IMG/VR virus record: IMGVR_UViG_3300007276_000203
Location: 1 to 29,514 of that record
Source of the DNA: a virus
DNA length: 29,514 bases
Direction: 5' to 3' (one strand)
This document shows, piece by piece, positions 1 through 8,184 of this stretch. The stretch's first letter is position 1. Each line of letters opens with the position of its first letter. The notes under the pieces are model-generated. The model was given only the letters and a program-made list of their open reading frames with translations, did not search any database and was not told the DNA's origin. The translations under genes and the position numbers were made by a program.

Positions 1-184
1 AGAGTTCCAACTCTTCCATATTCGGAAGACGATCAAAGAGATCGCCTCCGATTATGTGCATATTACATTCTTTTTCTAGTTCGTAAACTTGGTCAAAGAA
101 CATTTGATAACGGTTTGTAGCCCATTTTACTGGAACATTCTTTTGTCCCAGCTTGATGTGCCAGTCTGCCGTAAAGAGAATCAT
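1..184 (-). CDS. Mre11/SbcD-like recombination nuclease (N-terminal part; runs off the window)
   Basis: Only the first 61 codons are present; the gene continues past the left edge. The ATG at 184-182 overlaps the stop of the upstream SSB gene as ATGA. The N-terminus shows the calcineurin-like metallophosphoesterase signature: TADWHI near residues 5-10 (motif I, DxH) and GGDLFDR near residues 46-52 (motif II, GDxxD). In phages, a short protein starting this way beside a gp32-like SSB is usually the T4 gp47 / SbcD / Mre11 subunit that pairs with a gp46/SbcC ATPase and resects DNA ends. The pairing here is inference, because the partner is not in the window. Other metallophosphatases share motifs I and II, so the specific subfamily is likely, not proven. 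Confidence 0.85.
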   Translation of the reverse strand, partial: MILFTADWHIKLGQKNVPVKWATNRYQMFFDQVYELEKECNMHIIGGDLFDRLPNMEELEL

Positions 185-807
185 CCTACATTGAACTCCG
201 CGTCAAGAGCTTCATCATCAGTCTCGTCACCATGGTTACGAACTCGATCAAGCAACTCTTTCTGTGCGTCAGGAGTAGGACGTGTCATTACGTCATCCAT
301 AGACTTTAGGTCAGCAATAGCTTCACGCTCTTCGTCTGTAAGAGCACGAGGCTTGCACTTTAGTGCTTGCAACTGATACTCTACGTTGTATGGCAGAGGG
401 CCAGTCTTAACTCGCTTGAAACAAATGTCCCAGCCAGTATCAGGGTCAGTAGGATCGCCTAGATCTTCTGCGGCAGTAATGATTTGCTCCCACAGCTTCT
501 TCTTGAGGTTTACTACTTTTACTTCACCGTTGTCGATGCACTGAGTAGCGTAGCTCCAGCCACACTTCAGATCAGGGTAGTATTCACGAACCCAGTCTTT
601 CTCGACATTGTTGAATCGCTCAGAGTTTCTATCAAAAGATAGGCACTCCATAGGAATGTTTTTACCGTTCTCGCCATTGATCCAGTAAACATAGCGTGCA
701 AGAATGTCGCCAACTACGCGCATCTTGTTGTCGCCATCTTTATACTGAAAAGTTGAGATTGAGGATTTTTGGGCTCCGCCCGTTTGCTTATTGAATGATA
801 ATGCCAT
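181..807 (-). CDS. Single-stranded DNA-binding protein, T4 gp32-like
   Basis: This 208-aa protein resembles the gp32-type SSBs of T4-related and marine phages. It has a basic N-terminus, a central aromatic and basic core (for example FKRVKTGPLPYNVEYQLQ near residues 130-147) and a strongly acidic C-terminal tail (DETDDEALDAEF). SSBs of this class coat ssDNA, and the acidic tail recruits replication partners. I do not see the gp32 Cys/His zinc-finger spacing. The gene overlaps the stop of the upstream gene by one base (TAATG) and the downstream nuclease start by four bases (ATGA), so the three are translationally coupled. The neighbourhood of replication and recombination genes supports the call. 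Confidence 0.85.
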   Translation of the reverse strand: MALSFNKQTGGAQKSSISTFQYKDGDNKMRVVGDILARYVYWINGENGKNIPMECLSFDRNSERFNNVEKDWVREYYPDLKCGWSYATQCIDNGEVKVVNLKKKLWEQIITAAEDLGDPTDPDTGWDICFKRVKTGPLPYNVEYQLQALKCKPRALTDEEREAIADLKSMDDVMTRPTPDAQKELLDRVRNHGDETDDEALDAEFNVG

Positions 808-1208
808 TAGTGTATAGTCTCCAGTTGGACTTCTTCATAGATGAACGTTATTTCGTCCGGTAATACTATGAGTAGCCTATTGTCGTTGATTTCATCTAGA
901 TGCACAGGACAATGTAGTGAATCTAGCGTAGTTTTTTGTGTTGCAAAATAATCCGCTGTACTTCTAAGAGAAGCCAGTGCGTAATATATGCAAAGTTCTT
1001 TTTGTGTGTACTTATAAGAATTGTAAAGAAGCATTTCTCCATGAAGAAGAAAACTATCGCCTGTAAAGTCTTTATAGGAATATTTATAGATAGGGTCATA
1101 CTTGTTACGAGGGATCTGACTGTTTACCAGCATTTCCATTATCATGTTACAAGTAGCAATATTTCCTTGCGCCGTATCAAAAACCTTTTTCCAATCAAAT
1201 AAGAGCAC
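807..1208 (-). CDS. Conserved phage protein of unknown function
   Basis: This acidic 133-aa protein without recognisable catalytic motifs contains the segment NKYDPIYKYSYKDFTGDSF, a style of sequence I associate with an uncharacterised family next to phage SSB genes. The longest frame starts with GTG at 1208-1206, but that codon lies one base downstream of the -10 box of a consensus promoter (1210-1238). A transcript from that promoter could not carry it. Either the GTG is used on readthrough mRNA from upstream, or promoter-derived mRNA starts translation at ATG 1145-1143 (or the Met codons just after), giving about 112 aa. The stop overlaps the SSB start (TAATG). Its position suggests a replication or recombination accessory role, which is inference only. 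Confidence 0.7.
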   Translation of the reverse strand: MLLFDWKKVFDTAQGNIATCNMIMEMLVNSQIPRNKYDPIYKYSYKDFTGDSFLLHGEMLLYNSYKYTQKELCIYYALASLRSTADYFATQKTTLDSLHCPVHLDEINDNRLLIVLPDEITFIYEEVQLETIH

Positions 1209-1209
1209 T

Positions 1210-1238
1210 ATTATACTTCCTTTTTACCATTTTGTCAA
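1210..1238 (-). promoter_or_regulatory. Sigma70 consensus promoter (SSB/nuclease unit)
   Basis: On the minus strand TTGACA (1238-1233) and TATAAT (1215-1210) are separated by exactly 17 bases, preceded by an A/T-rich stretch and TTC. Both hexamers are perfect. The expected transcription start is near 1203, inside the longest reading frame of the gene it precedes. Confidence 0.88.
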
Positions 1239-1249
1239 GAATTATTTTT

Positions 1250-2533
1250 CTAAAGGTACTTCATGTCCCAACCCTGCTTCATATAGAACCCAACACGATT
1301 GGAGGCTTGTTTTCGAGCCGTATTTCCTTTCAGATGTATATCTATAATAACAGGGTCGATCTTACCTTCTTTTTTCCGAATCACTCGTCCACAAAGCTGT
1401 GTCAGTAGTGGTTCATTATTTACAGGGGTTGCCAGTATAAGACAGCTAAGTGTGTCTACTGATATACCTTCTGAGAAGATAGCCTGTGTTCCATAAAGAA
1501 CGTTTTTATCTCCGTAGAGTATTTCATCTACGAGTGTTTCTCTATCTTCATGCGATACATCTCCAGTAACGCATATTGATTTGTCTCCAGTAAGTTCGGA
1601 ACAAGCCTTCAAAAAGCTCACTCTATCACTTACTACTAAGACTTTGTGTCCTTTAGCGGCATAAGCTGCGGCTAAAAGTGCTACTGTATGTCTGTACTCT
1701 TCATCATTTGCTAGCTTTGTGACTCTATTAGCCCAAGGGATTCTAGCTCCATCCATGAATCGTATCTCTGACGGTACAATGTGTACTGTAGGGGTCATAT
1801 AGTTTTCTTTCGGTGGCTTGAAAAGAGTATTACCAAAGTAATCTCTGAACACAACGTGTTTTCCATCCTTTCTTTCTATAGTACCCGACAGACCTATCTT
1901 ATATCTACAGTAATTTGTATCTAAAATTTTACTAAAGGTCGGACTGCTAACATGATGCATCTCATCTAGTATAACTGTGCCAAACTCTTTACGAATTTTG
2001 TCTACGTTTCGGTATAAAGTCTGTGTATTCCCAATGACGATAGGAGCATCAAGATCAAACTGACCACTACCTATGATGCCTGGTTTAATTCCATAGACTT
2101 TCTCTACTTCTTTTGCCCACTGATTACGCAGAGGGACAGTATGGGTAACAACAAGCGTCTTCTGACCAAGTTTACCAGCAATAGCTAAACCTGTAAATGT
2201 CTTACCCCAACTCACCCATGCGTTAATTATGGCGTTGTCTTCGATTTCGTCATAGACCTTCTTTTGACTAGCTCGAAGATCGAACCTAAACTTGGGAAAT
2301 TCTACAGGCTTGTTTACGCGCCTATCGATTATTTCGTAATTTGATGGTATCAAATCCGTACGTCCAATAGGTAGGGAAACTAACCCATTACGAATGATTC
2401 CCATATTCTTAATCACCTCAGGTGGATCAAGAGGATTGTGCGTAGGAATAGTATAAGTGAGTTCTTTGTCGATTCTCTCTTGTACTTCTTCGGTACAATC
2501 CATGTATATTCTGTGGCTTATAACTGCCTTCAC
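1250..2533 (-). CDS. Superfamily 2 DNA helicase, UvsW-like
   Basis: This 427-aa helicase has a full SF2 motif set: Gln90 upstream of the nucleotide site, GKT at 110-112, DEMHH (motif II) at 190-194, SGT (motif III) at 216-218, and Q379xxGRxxR (motif VI) at 379-386. This resembles phage UvsW-type and DEAD/DEAH recombination helicases, which unwind branched DNA and rewire stalled forks. The Walker A is unusual: AWVSWGKT, so the usual first glycine is missing while the essential GKT is kept. The start is GTG, overlapping the SDR-like gene stop as GTGA, with AGAGG seven bases upstream. It ends the long replication operon before the promoter at 1210-1238. Confidence 0.88.
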   Translation of the reverse strand: MKAVISHRIYMDCTEEVQERIDKELTYTIPTHNPLDPPEVIKNMGIIRNGLVSLPIGRTDLIPSNYEIIDRRVNKPVEFPKFRFDLRASQKKVYDEIEDNAIINAWVSWGKTFTGLAIAGKLGQKTLVVTHTVPLRNQWAKEVEKVYGIKPGIIGSGQFDLDAPIVIGNTQTLYRNVDKIRKEFGTVILDEMHHVSSPTFSKILDTNYCRYKIGLSGTIERKDGKHVVFRDYFGNTLFKPPKENYMTPTVHIVPSEIRFMDGARIPWANRVTKLANDEEYRHTVALLAAAYAAKGHKVLVVSDRVSFLKACSELTGDKSICVTGDVSHEDRETLVDEILYGDKNVLYGTQAIFSEGISVDTLSCLILATPVNNEPLLTQLCGRVIRKKEGKIDPVIIDIHLKGNTARKQASNRVGFYMKQGWDMKYL

Positions 2534-3057
2534 GAAGTCGCCTCTTTCAAGGCAGCTTTAACAGCTTGCACAGACATATAATTTTCAGGTACTTGTATAC
2601 ATATGTGCGGAACTTCTAAATCTTGTAGCATAATGCTAAGAAGAGTATCCGCCACTGTAGTCCAACGCATACTAGGAACACCGCGCAACGCTACGCCTCC
2701 TAGATCCATTGTAGTAATCTTACATCTTTTCTCGGGACAATTCCAATGTAAGTTGTTAGCATAGTGATTCAAAGCTGCTTTCTGCGCGGCATACATATAC
2801 CCTTTGGATATATTCGGCTGGGCGGCACGAGAAGATATGTTAAAAATTATCTTTTTCGGATCAAATCTCCACTCATTGAATACGTACTCTAGCAACTCTA
2901 CTTGCTTGAAGCCAACGTGTGCATAGTTTATGAAACACCCATACTCATTAATATCTACTCTACCTTCGAGTATATCTTCAATGCGACAAGTGTCAATGGT
3001 TATAAGATGGTTAAGGGCAGAGTAAAGTGTACTAGTCCCGGTTATTAATGTTTTCAT
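2530..3057 (-). CDS. Short-chain dehydrogenase/reductase-like protein (short, degenerate)
   Basis: This 175-aa protein has the outline of an SDR Rossmann enzyme. It starts with a beta strand and glycine-poor turn (MKTLITGTSTLYSAL), has INYA near residue 43 in the place of the NNAG motif, ISS near 74-76 as the catalytic-serine strand, and YAAQK near 88-92 matching YxxxK. DLGGVALRG follows where SDRs have the PG motif. It is much shorter than the usual ~250 aa, and the TGxxxGxG nucleotide loop is degraded, so NAD(P) binding is uncertain. It overlaps the radical SAM gene by 26 bases and has AGGAG four bases before ATG. The substrate is unknown; coupling to the radical SAM gene suggests a shared pathway. 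Confidence 0.72.
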   Translation of the reverse strand: MKTLITGTSTLYSALNHLITIDTCRIEDILEGRVDINEYGCFINYAHVGFKQVELLEYVFNEWRFDPKKIIFNISSRAAQPNISKGYMYAAQKAALNHYANNLHWNCPEKRCKITTMDLGGVALRGVPSMRWTTVADTLLSIMLQDLEVPHICIQVPENYMSVQAVKAALKEATS

Positions 3058-3949
3058 AGTGCTCCTTTACTAGCTCAAATGACGGCTTTCCAAAGAGTGA
3101 ACCGTCTACGCTACATTTATTACAGGGAGACATAGATCTGTCGCCCTTCATTAGTTTTTTACGAATCTTGGTCATAGGCTTACTGAACCATACATCGTAT
3201 AGAGAATCTTGTAATAGATTGCCTACTACGTGCTCTCTGCCCCAATCATTACTACAGAACAGTACATCACCATTCCAATCGACAAACATTTTATAGAACG
3301 GGTAGTGACAAGGCTTACCTTGCAGTGCAGTAACACTACTTTCCTCGACCCCTACCCAATCCATAACTCCACTTCGATTGTTCAGAATTAAACCATGCTT
3401 CTCAAAATCGCCCCAGTGCATACGATACTTGTATCTATCTTGGGGAATATCTTTCATGACTTCATCAAAGTGTTCCATCTGCTCTATACCATCATAGAGG
3501 TTAATATACAAGATATCGAGACCCCGTAGCGAGATCAAGTCTTTTGCATACTCCGCAGTCAATCTATCCCCATTAGTGTTACACTCTATAGTAGCGTCTG
3601 GTAAATTTTCTCTAAAAGCTGATACTATTTCTGGAAACTGAGGATTGAGTAAGTTCTCTCCGAACCCGCTGAGAGATATCTTGCCTTTAAAATCATTAGA
3701 AGCAAGCTCTTCAGCAATAGTAACAGCACCTTTTACGGTCATATGAAGGTTTCGGTTAGGAAACACCTCTGGATCATGTCTAGGGCAGAATACACACGTT
3801 CTATTACACAACTCTGTAGTATTAATTTCTACAGTAAGTATAGAACGCAGAGGCGAGTCTTTGGTATTCTTTGACCAATGTGCGGCTTCTTGGTTTCTTC
3901 TGTGTTCCAAGAAGTCGTACTGGTCTACTGCTACTGTGGGTATCTTCAT
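3032..3949 (-). CDS. Radical SAM enzyme with SPASM-like C-terminal cysteines
   Basis: This 305-aa enzyme has the radical SAM cluster motif CNRTCVFC (Cys48, Cys52, Cys55) that binds a [4Fe-4S] cluster and cleaves S-adenosylmethionine. SGFGENLLNP near residues 94-103 sits where GGEP-type SAM contacts occur. The C-terminal part has Cys214, Cys232, Cys276 and Cys279 with VDWNGDVLFC, typical of SPASM domains that hold auxiliary clusters and often act on peptides or sugars. The ATG overlaps the PhoH stop as ATGA, so it is a full member of the replication operon. The substrate cannot be read from sequence. The SDR-like gene overlaps its 3' end. Family call firm; function open. Confidence 0.92.
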   Translation of the reverse strand: MKIPTVAVDQYDFLEHRRNQEAAHWSKNTKDSPLRSILTVEINTTELCNRTCVFCPRHDPEVFPNRNLHMTVKGAVTIAEELASNDFKGKISLSGFGENLLNPQFPEIVSAFRENLPDATIECNTNGDRLTAEYAKDLISLRGLDILYINLYDGIEQMEHFDEVMKDIPQDRYKYRMHWGDFEKHGLILNNRSGVMDWVGVEESSVTALQGKPCHYPFYKMFVDWNGDVLFCSNDWGREHVVGNLLQDSLYDVWFSKPMTKIRKKLMKGDRSMSPCNKCSVDGSLFGKPSFELVKEHYENINNRD

Positions 3950-4605
3950 AAGTCTAGTTCATTCTTTGCGATAATGTAAGTTTTTACGAATTCAGATCTA
4001 ACAATATCTTCTACCTCAAACTCGATAAAAGTAAATAGATCCATACGTTTTAGAACTTGGAAGAAGTCTTTAAGGCCGTTTGCCCGAAGATCTGCCTGTC
4101 TAAAGTCTCCACAGAATACAATTCTACAGTTCTCACCCATACGAGTGATAATAGAATCTAACTCATGAAAAGACATATTTTGACACTCATCAATAAGAAT
4201 AACTGCATCTCTAAGTGTAATTCCTCGTATAAATGAAGTAGTCATAAACTCTACTAAGTTTTTCTGTTTTAGTATTTCGTAGGCATCGCCTCTACCAAAC
4301 AGATCATTAGCAATATCTTTATAAGGCTCTTCGTAAACAGAGGCTTTTTCCTTTTCTGTACCAGGTAAGAATCCAATGTCTCTTGTAGGTACAGCACTTC
4401 GTATAATTACTAGCTTTTGAAAGGCTCCTTTTGCCATATCATCGTATGCTAGGTACGAGGATATAAACGTCTTACCTGTTCCTGCAAGTCCATGCAGTAC
4501 GAGGTGTTTGTTAGATTCAAATGCTTTTAGCTGGTTACGTGTTAAAGGTTCTATTTCTTGCAGTTCAAAGTTGACTCCTGCAAGAGTTTTTCTTCGTTTT
4601 CCCAT
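3946..4605 (-). CDS. phoH: PhoH-family ATPase
   Basis: This 219-aa protein matches phage PhoH proteins. HGLAGTGKT (residues 38-46) is a perfect Walker A, ILIDECQN (136-143) a Walker B, and VFCGDFRQ (163-170) the sensor strand; IIRSAVP and GFLPG are also typical. PhoH proteins are ATPases of the SF1-helicase-like fold, and their role in phage infection is not settled (nucleic-acid or RNA remodelling is proposed). I start at ATG 4605, because the upstream gene stops at 4607 and homologous sequence begins here. A longer in-frame ATG at 4761 would lie deep inside the neighbour. The downstream radical SAM gene is ATGA-coupled. Confidence 0.92.
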   Translation of the reverse strand: MGKRRKTLAGVNFELQEIEPLTRNQLKAFESNKHLVLHGLAGTGKTFISSYLAYDDMAKGAFQKLVIIRSAVPTRDIGFLPGTEKEKASVYEEPYKDIANDLFGRGDAYEILKQKNLVEFMTTSFIRGITLRDAVILIDECQNMSFHELDSIITRMGENCRIVFCGDFRQADLRANGLKDFFQVLKRMDLFTFIEFEVEDIVRSEFVKTYIIAKNELDL

Positions 4606-4606
4606 A

Positions 4607-5104
4607 TTATACTTTCTTTCTGGTATCTTTGAGTTTCGTTTCCGAATACTCATACAGCACCCACGGAAGTCCATGTAAGTGCAAAATCCCCGCCCAAAGC
4701 ATTCCATCTTCGGGAGGGCGTGGAACGGTAAAAGGAGTTTTATGTCCTTGTACCCATACAAGTGAAGCTACGTCTTTCTTCTCCACTCTTTTAATTCTCA
4801 AGTATTTTAGTTGTGCAAAGCGTGTCTTTTCGTACACAAAAGGCTTTCCTGTATTGTCTATAAAGTACTTAGTACCTTGCTTTAGTATTCCGTTATATGA
4901 AGTCAACATCTTCTTGAGTTGCAGAAGATTCTTATGTGCTGTTTGCATACGCCTAGCCCCAAGAGTTCGTCCCTCTTTATTTCTATCATCTACTATCTTA
5001 TCTTCAAGAAAAAGGAGTCCATCATGCAACTCCCAATTTCCTGAAGGTAATAAAAATACAGGATACTCTACACTGGTACGTATGTTACGATATGTAATCA
5101 CCAT
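4607..5104 (-). CDS. Conserved phage protein of unknown function
   Basis: This 165-aa protein lies between DNA polymerase and PhoH. It is rich in basic residues (GARRMQTAHKNLLQLKK near the middle; LRIKRVEKK later) and ends with KLKDTRKKV, suggesting nucleic-acid contact, but no named fold is evident. The start at ATG 5104 (MVITYRN) has GAGAAG seven or so bases upstream and overlaps the polymerase 3' end by 20 bases. A longer in-frame ATG at 5158 would push the overlap to 74 bases. Operon position suggests a replication accessory; that is inference. Confidence 0.75.
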   Translation of the reverse strand: MVITYRNIRTSVEYPVFLLPSGNWELHDGLLFLEDKIVDDRNKEGRTLGARRMQTAHKNLLQLKKMLTSYNGILKQGTKYFIDNTGKPFVYEKTRFAQLKYLRIKRVEKKDVASLVWVQGHKTPFTVPRPPEDGMLWAGILHLHGLPWVLYEYSETKLKDTRKKV

Positions 5105-7364
5105 ATTTCTTCTCGAACTTTCCGCCTGAGTAATCTTCATGAACAATCTCAAAGTCACAGCCTACTGGAGCACCAGGTATAGAGATACCTCTGTCCATCT
5201 GTATGAACTTGGCTAACTTCTCCATGTATTCTTCTACTTCATCATCTGGTACTTCTGCTAGAATGGAATCGTGTACGAGCGCGAAAATACGAGCCTTCTT
5301 GCCGTTTGCTTTGATCCATTCATTCATGTCTATTGCGCCTAGAAGGTTAATATCAGAAGCAGCAGACTGCACCAGAAAATTAAGACCAGACCTAACGCTA
5401 TGACTCTGGATGCCTTTGTCTGTCGATGCGACATTTGGTAATCTCCTCTTTCTTCCGAAGAAGCTGTAAATGAAACCATTCTGTTGAATGAACTTTTGGT
5501 TCTCTTCAATCCATGATTTTAACTTATGAAACTCTTTGAAGTAATCATCAATTACTTCCTGAGCTTCGTTTCTAGTGAAAGGTTTACCACTGTCTTTTGT
5601 GACTTGCTCACTAATCTTATTTGCTCCGGCACCATACATGATACCAAAGGTTACGGCTTTAGCCGCCTGACGTTGCATACTGTATAGTTCTGCTACTTCG
5701 CTTACTTCACAAGGTAGCTTAAATACTTTGTGTGCAATCGCACTGTGGAAGTTGCCTCCAGACTTGAAGACATCCATAAGTGCTTTGTCTTTTGCGAGCA
5801 CAGCAGCTACATATACCTCTGCTGTGGTCAAATCCATTGCTACAATTTTATGTCCAGGAGCGGCTTTAATACATCCCTTAACAATGGGATTATCTCTGGG
5901 TAGTTGCTGCATATTAAGCTTGCCACTAGAGCTAAGCCGCCCACTAGTTGTGCCGTGAAGGTTAAAACCTGTCCGTAAGCGACTATCTCTGTCCAACTGC
6001 GGAAAGATTTTGTCCAGATAAGTATTTTTAATTTTAGATTTTTGTCGGATAGCAAGGATAAGTCCGGGGACTTCGGATTGCTCCGCCAACTCTTGAAGAA
6101 CTTCCGCATCTGTTGAATTCGCGCCCGTTCCAGTCTTTTTTCCAGTAGGAGTAAGCCCGATGAAATCAAATAATAGACTACGAAGCTGAACAGTACTGTT
6201 AGGATTAAAATCTTTTCCATTAATTTGCTCAAATTTACTAATGGCAGGATGTTTGTATAGCTCCGCTACTGCTTCGTCAATCTCGTCTTGCATGAGAGAT
6301 TGAGACTTCAGCAGACGCTGCTTATCAAATGGTACGCCATTGTCTTGGATGTCCGTTAGAAAGCGGCAACCAGGAATTAGTATGTTATCATACACTTTTG
6401 CTAGACGTTTGTTCTGCTTAATCTTTACAAACTTCTCGTAGAGAAGGAAAGTACAAGCAGCATCCATACCAGCGTACAGTTTCATAACATCAAAAGGAAT
6501 ATCACCCCAGTTGAAGTCGTTTTTAAGAATACCATGCTGCTTACGATAGTTATCAATCCACTCGTACATTGGCTTCTCATAGTCCCCATATTTAGTGTAC
6601 TTCATAGACAACTGCTTCAGACCATGAGTACCGGGGTTCTCATCAATCAAGTAGTGTAGAAGCATTGTATCTTCGAAGCTAGGAAAGCTGAAGTTAAAAT
6701 GATACTCAAAGAACGCCATATCGAACTTGGCATTGTGAAATATTACTGTTTTCTTGTCGAACAGCTCTTGCAATAGTTGTTCTGTTTCTTCATCGAAACA
6801 CTCGGTGTCTATGTAAGCTCCACGATCAGCTTCGTAAGAAAGACTAATGCCAAGCATATGGCCGTCACGTGGATAAAGTCCGGTTGTCTCCGAGTCAAGA
6901 GCAACGTAAGGCAGAGGAGCAGAAATGGCACTGCGTATAAAAGCATTAGCTTCCTCCGTATCTTGTATACCCCAGGCATTGTACTCTGTAATTACTACGT
7001 CTTGTTTATCGCCAGTGATGTACTCTATAATACTTTGCTTGGAGTCGTCCCATGTGCGCTGTGCTTCGGGCTTAAACGCAAGCATGGCAGGGTTAATGAC
7101 AGGCAGGAACTTCTCTTCGACTTTCTTGCCAGAATATTCTGTGACCGAATTCACAGAGGTAAAGTACTTGAGTGCATCACTACCGACTAGAATAAGCCAG
7201 TCGTACGCGTCTACATCAATCTCGATGTCGCAATCTCGTTTAAGTACTTTTTTGATGCCTGGGTCTGAACAGAGTTGATACTGATCAAACTCAAACTCAT
7301 CATCGAATTCTTTCTTAAAATTTGTTCTACTTGGTTTAGTTTCTACTAATGCAACTTTAGGCAT
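5085..7364 (-). CDS. Family A DNA polymerase with 3'-5' exonuclease
   Basis: This 759-aa Pol I-type replicative polymerase lacks the 5'-nuclease domain. The proofreading domain is intact: D157xE159 (Exo I), N211xxxFD215 (Exo II) and Y297xxxD301 (Exo III). Polymerase motif A is D511LTTAE516 (family consensus DYSQIE). Motif B is R565QAAKAVTFGIMYG578 with Phe573 at the E. coli Phe762 position. Motif C is H698DS700, where most family members read HDE. The catalytic aspartates 511 and 699 are present. The gene overlaps the primase stop by 8 bases. Family A polymerases with these neighbours replicate many podo- and siphophage genomes. The call is firm; the HDS change is a notable variant. Confidence 0.97.
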   Translation of the reverse strand: MPKVALVETKPSRTNFKKEFDDEFEFDQYQLCSDPGIKKVLKRDCDIEIDVDAYDWLILVGSDALKYFTSVNSVTEYSGKKVEEKFLPVINPAMLAFKPEAQRTWDDSKQSIIEYITGDKQDVVITEYNAWGIQDTEEANAFIRSAISAPLPYVALDSETTGLYPRDGHMLGISLSYEADRGAYIDTECFDEETEQLLQELFDKKTVIFHNAKFDMAFFEYHFNFSFPSFEDTMLLHYLIDENPGTHGLKQLSMKYTKYGDYEKPMYEWIDNYRKQHGILKNDFNWGDIPFDVMKLYAGMDAACTFLLYEKFVKIKQNKRLAKVYDNILIPGCRFLTDIQDNGVPFDKQRLLKSQSLMQDEIDEAVAELYKHPAISKFEQINGKDFNPNSTVQLRSLLFDFIGLTPTGKKTGTGANSTDAEVLQELAEQSEVPGLILAIRQKSKIKNTYLDKIFPQLDRDSRLRTGFNLHGTTSGRLSSSGKLNMQQLPRDNPIVKGCIKAAPGHKIVAMDLTTAEVYVAAVLAKDKALMDVFKSGGNFHSAIAHKVFKLPCEVSEVAELYSMQRQAAKAVTFGIMYGAGANKISEQVTKDSGKPFTRNEAQEVIDDYFKEFHKLKSWIEENQKFIQQNGFIYSFFGRKRRLPNVASTDKGIQSHSVRSGLNFLVQSAASDINLLGAIDMNEWIKANGKKARIFALVHDSILAEVPDDEVEEYMEKLAKFIQMDRGISIPGAPVGCDFEIVHEDYSGGKFEKKYGDYIS

Positions 7365-8184
7365 ATAATTTACTCTTTAGTGTTTGTACTGATTTCATGG
7401 GTAGTGCTCCTGGATCAGTGTCCTTGAGCGCCACGTTTCTACTAGCTAAGCCTACTCGCTCTGCCATCTCTTTTACTTCTCTTGCAGCATTCTGTCCTGC
7501 GTCATCTCCATCAAAGAATATAATTACTTCTTCTACACCTTGTATAGAAAGCATACGTAACTTATCTTCATTGATGTTCTTTGTTCCAAAGCAACACACT
7601 GCATTGTCTAATCCTTTGTCATGCAGATTGATCATATCATAGATACCTTCTACTAAAATAACAGAGCCTTGTATCGGCTCTACTACAGGGTAGAGAGGCA
7701 TCTTGGCACCCGCAGGCGAGATCATGTACTTGGGTGTGCCACCAGTGGTGTGACGACCATTAAATGCTACAATTCGACCTGATATATCTCGCACTGGAAA
7801 TACAATGCGACCAATATGGTCAGGATCATGATGTTGAAAAGCTTCAAACCTTTTGTATGTTTCAGGTTTGATTTCTCTCCAACTACCCGTATAGGGTATA
7901 ATATTTTTGGGAAAAGACAAACCAACCGACTCAGACCTCTTCTCTCTAATTTTCTTTTTTAGTAATTCTCGTCTTAGTTGTAGTTGGTTTGCCTTTTCCC
8001 CAAAATGGGTAAAAATGTTTCCTTTATATCCACAGGAAAAACACTGAAATACTCCAGTGATCTTATCAATCCGCATACTAGGATTTCTATCCGCGTGCTC
8101 AGGATTGAGACAGCTAACAATAGCGTCTGCGCCTTTGGGTATAAAATAAACATCTCTTGATGTTAATAGTTCTTCTACTGTCAC
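7357..8184 (-). CDS. DnaG-type DNA primase
   Basis: This 275-aa primase carries a CHC2-type zinc ribbon (Cys25-x4-His30 ... Cys48-x2-Cys51) and a TOPRIM catalytic core (ILVEGIYD for the acidic strand, then FFDGDDAGQ for the DxD motif). It makes RNA primers for the lagging strand. It is less than half the length of bacterial DnaG (about 580 aa) and lacks a fused helicase domain; the helicase is encoded separately upstream. The start codon is GTG at 8184, overlapping the upstream stop as GTGA, and no strong ribosome site is seen, so translation is probably coupled. Confidence 0.95.
   Translation of the reverse strand: MTVEELLTSRDVYFIPKGADAIVSCLNPEHADRNPSMRIDKITGVFQCFSCGYKGNIFTHFGEKANQLQLRRELLKKKIREKRSESVGLSFPKNIIPYTGSWREIKPETYKRFEAFQHHDPDHIGRIVFPVRDISGRIVAFNGRHTTGGTPKYMISPAGAKMPLYPVVEPIQGSVILVEGIYDMINLHDKGLDNAVCCFGTKNINEDKLRMLSIQGVEEVIIFFDGDDAGQNAAREVKEMAERVGLASRNVALKDTDPGALPMKSVQTLKSKLYA

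Noticed and set aside
4605-4633. Possible promoter before PhoH (ATTATA at 4605-4610)
   Set aside because: No -35 match at 16-18 bases; the similarity is to the -10 only.
4629-5129. 166-aa plus-strand open frame opposite the gene after DNA polymerase
   Set aside because: It lies entirely antisense to a well-supported coupled gene run, has no ribosome site and gives a Ser/Cys-rich, low-likelihood protein.
5840-6232. 130-aa minus-strand frame inside DNA polymerase
   Set aside because: Same-strand shadow in a second frame of the polymerase gene. The polymerase frame carries all conserved motifs.
6777-7190. 137-aa plus-strand frame inside DNA polymerase
   Set aside because: Antisense shadow of the exonuclease region, with no start signal or promoter.
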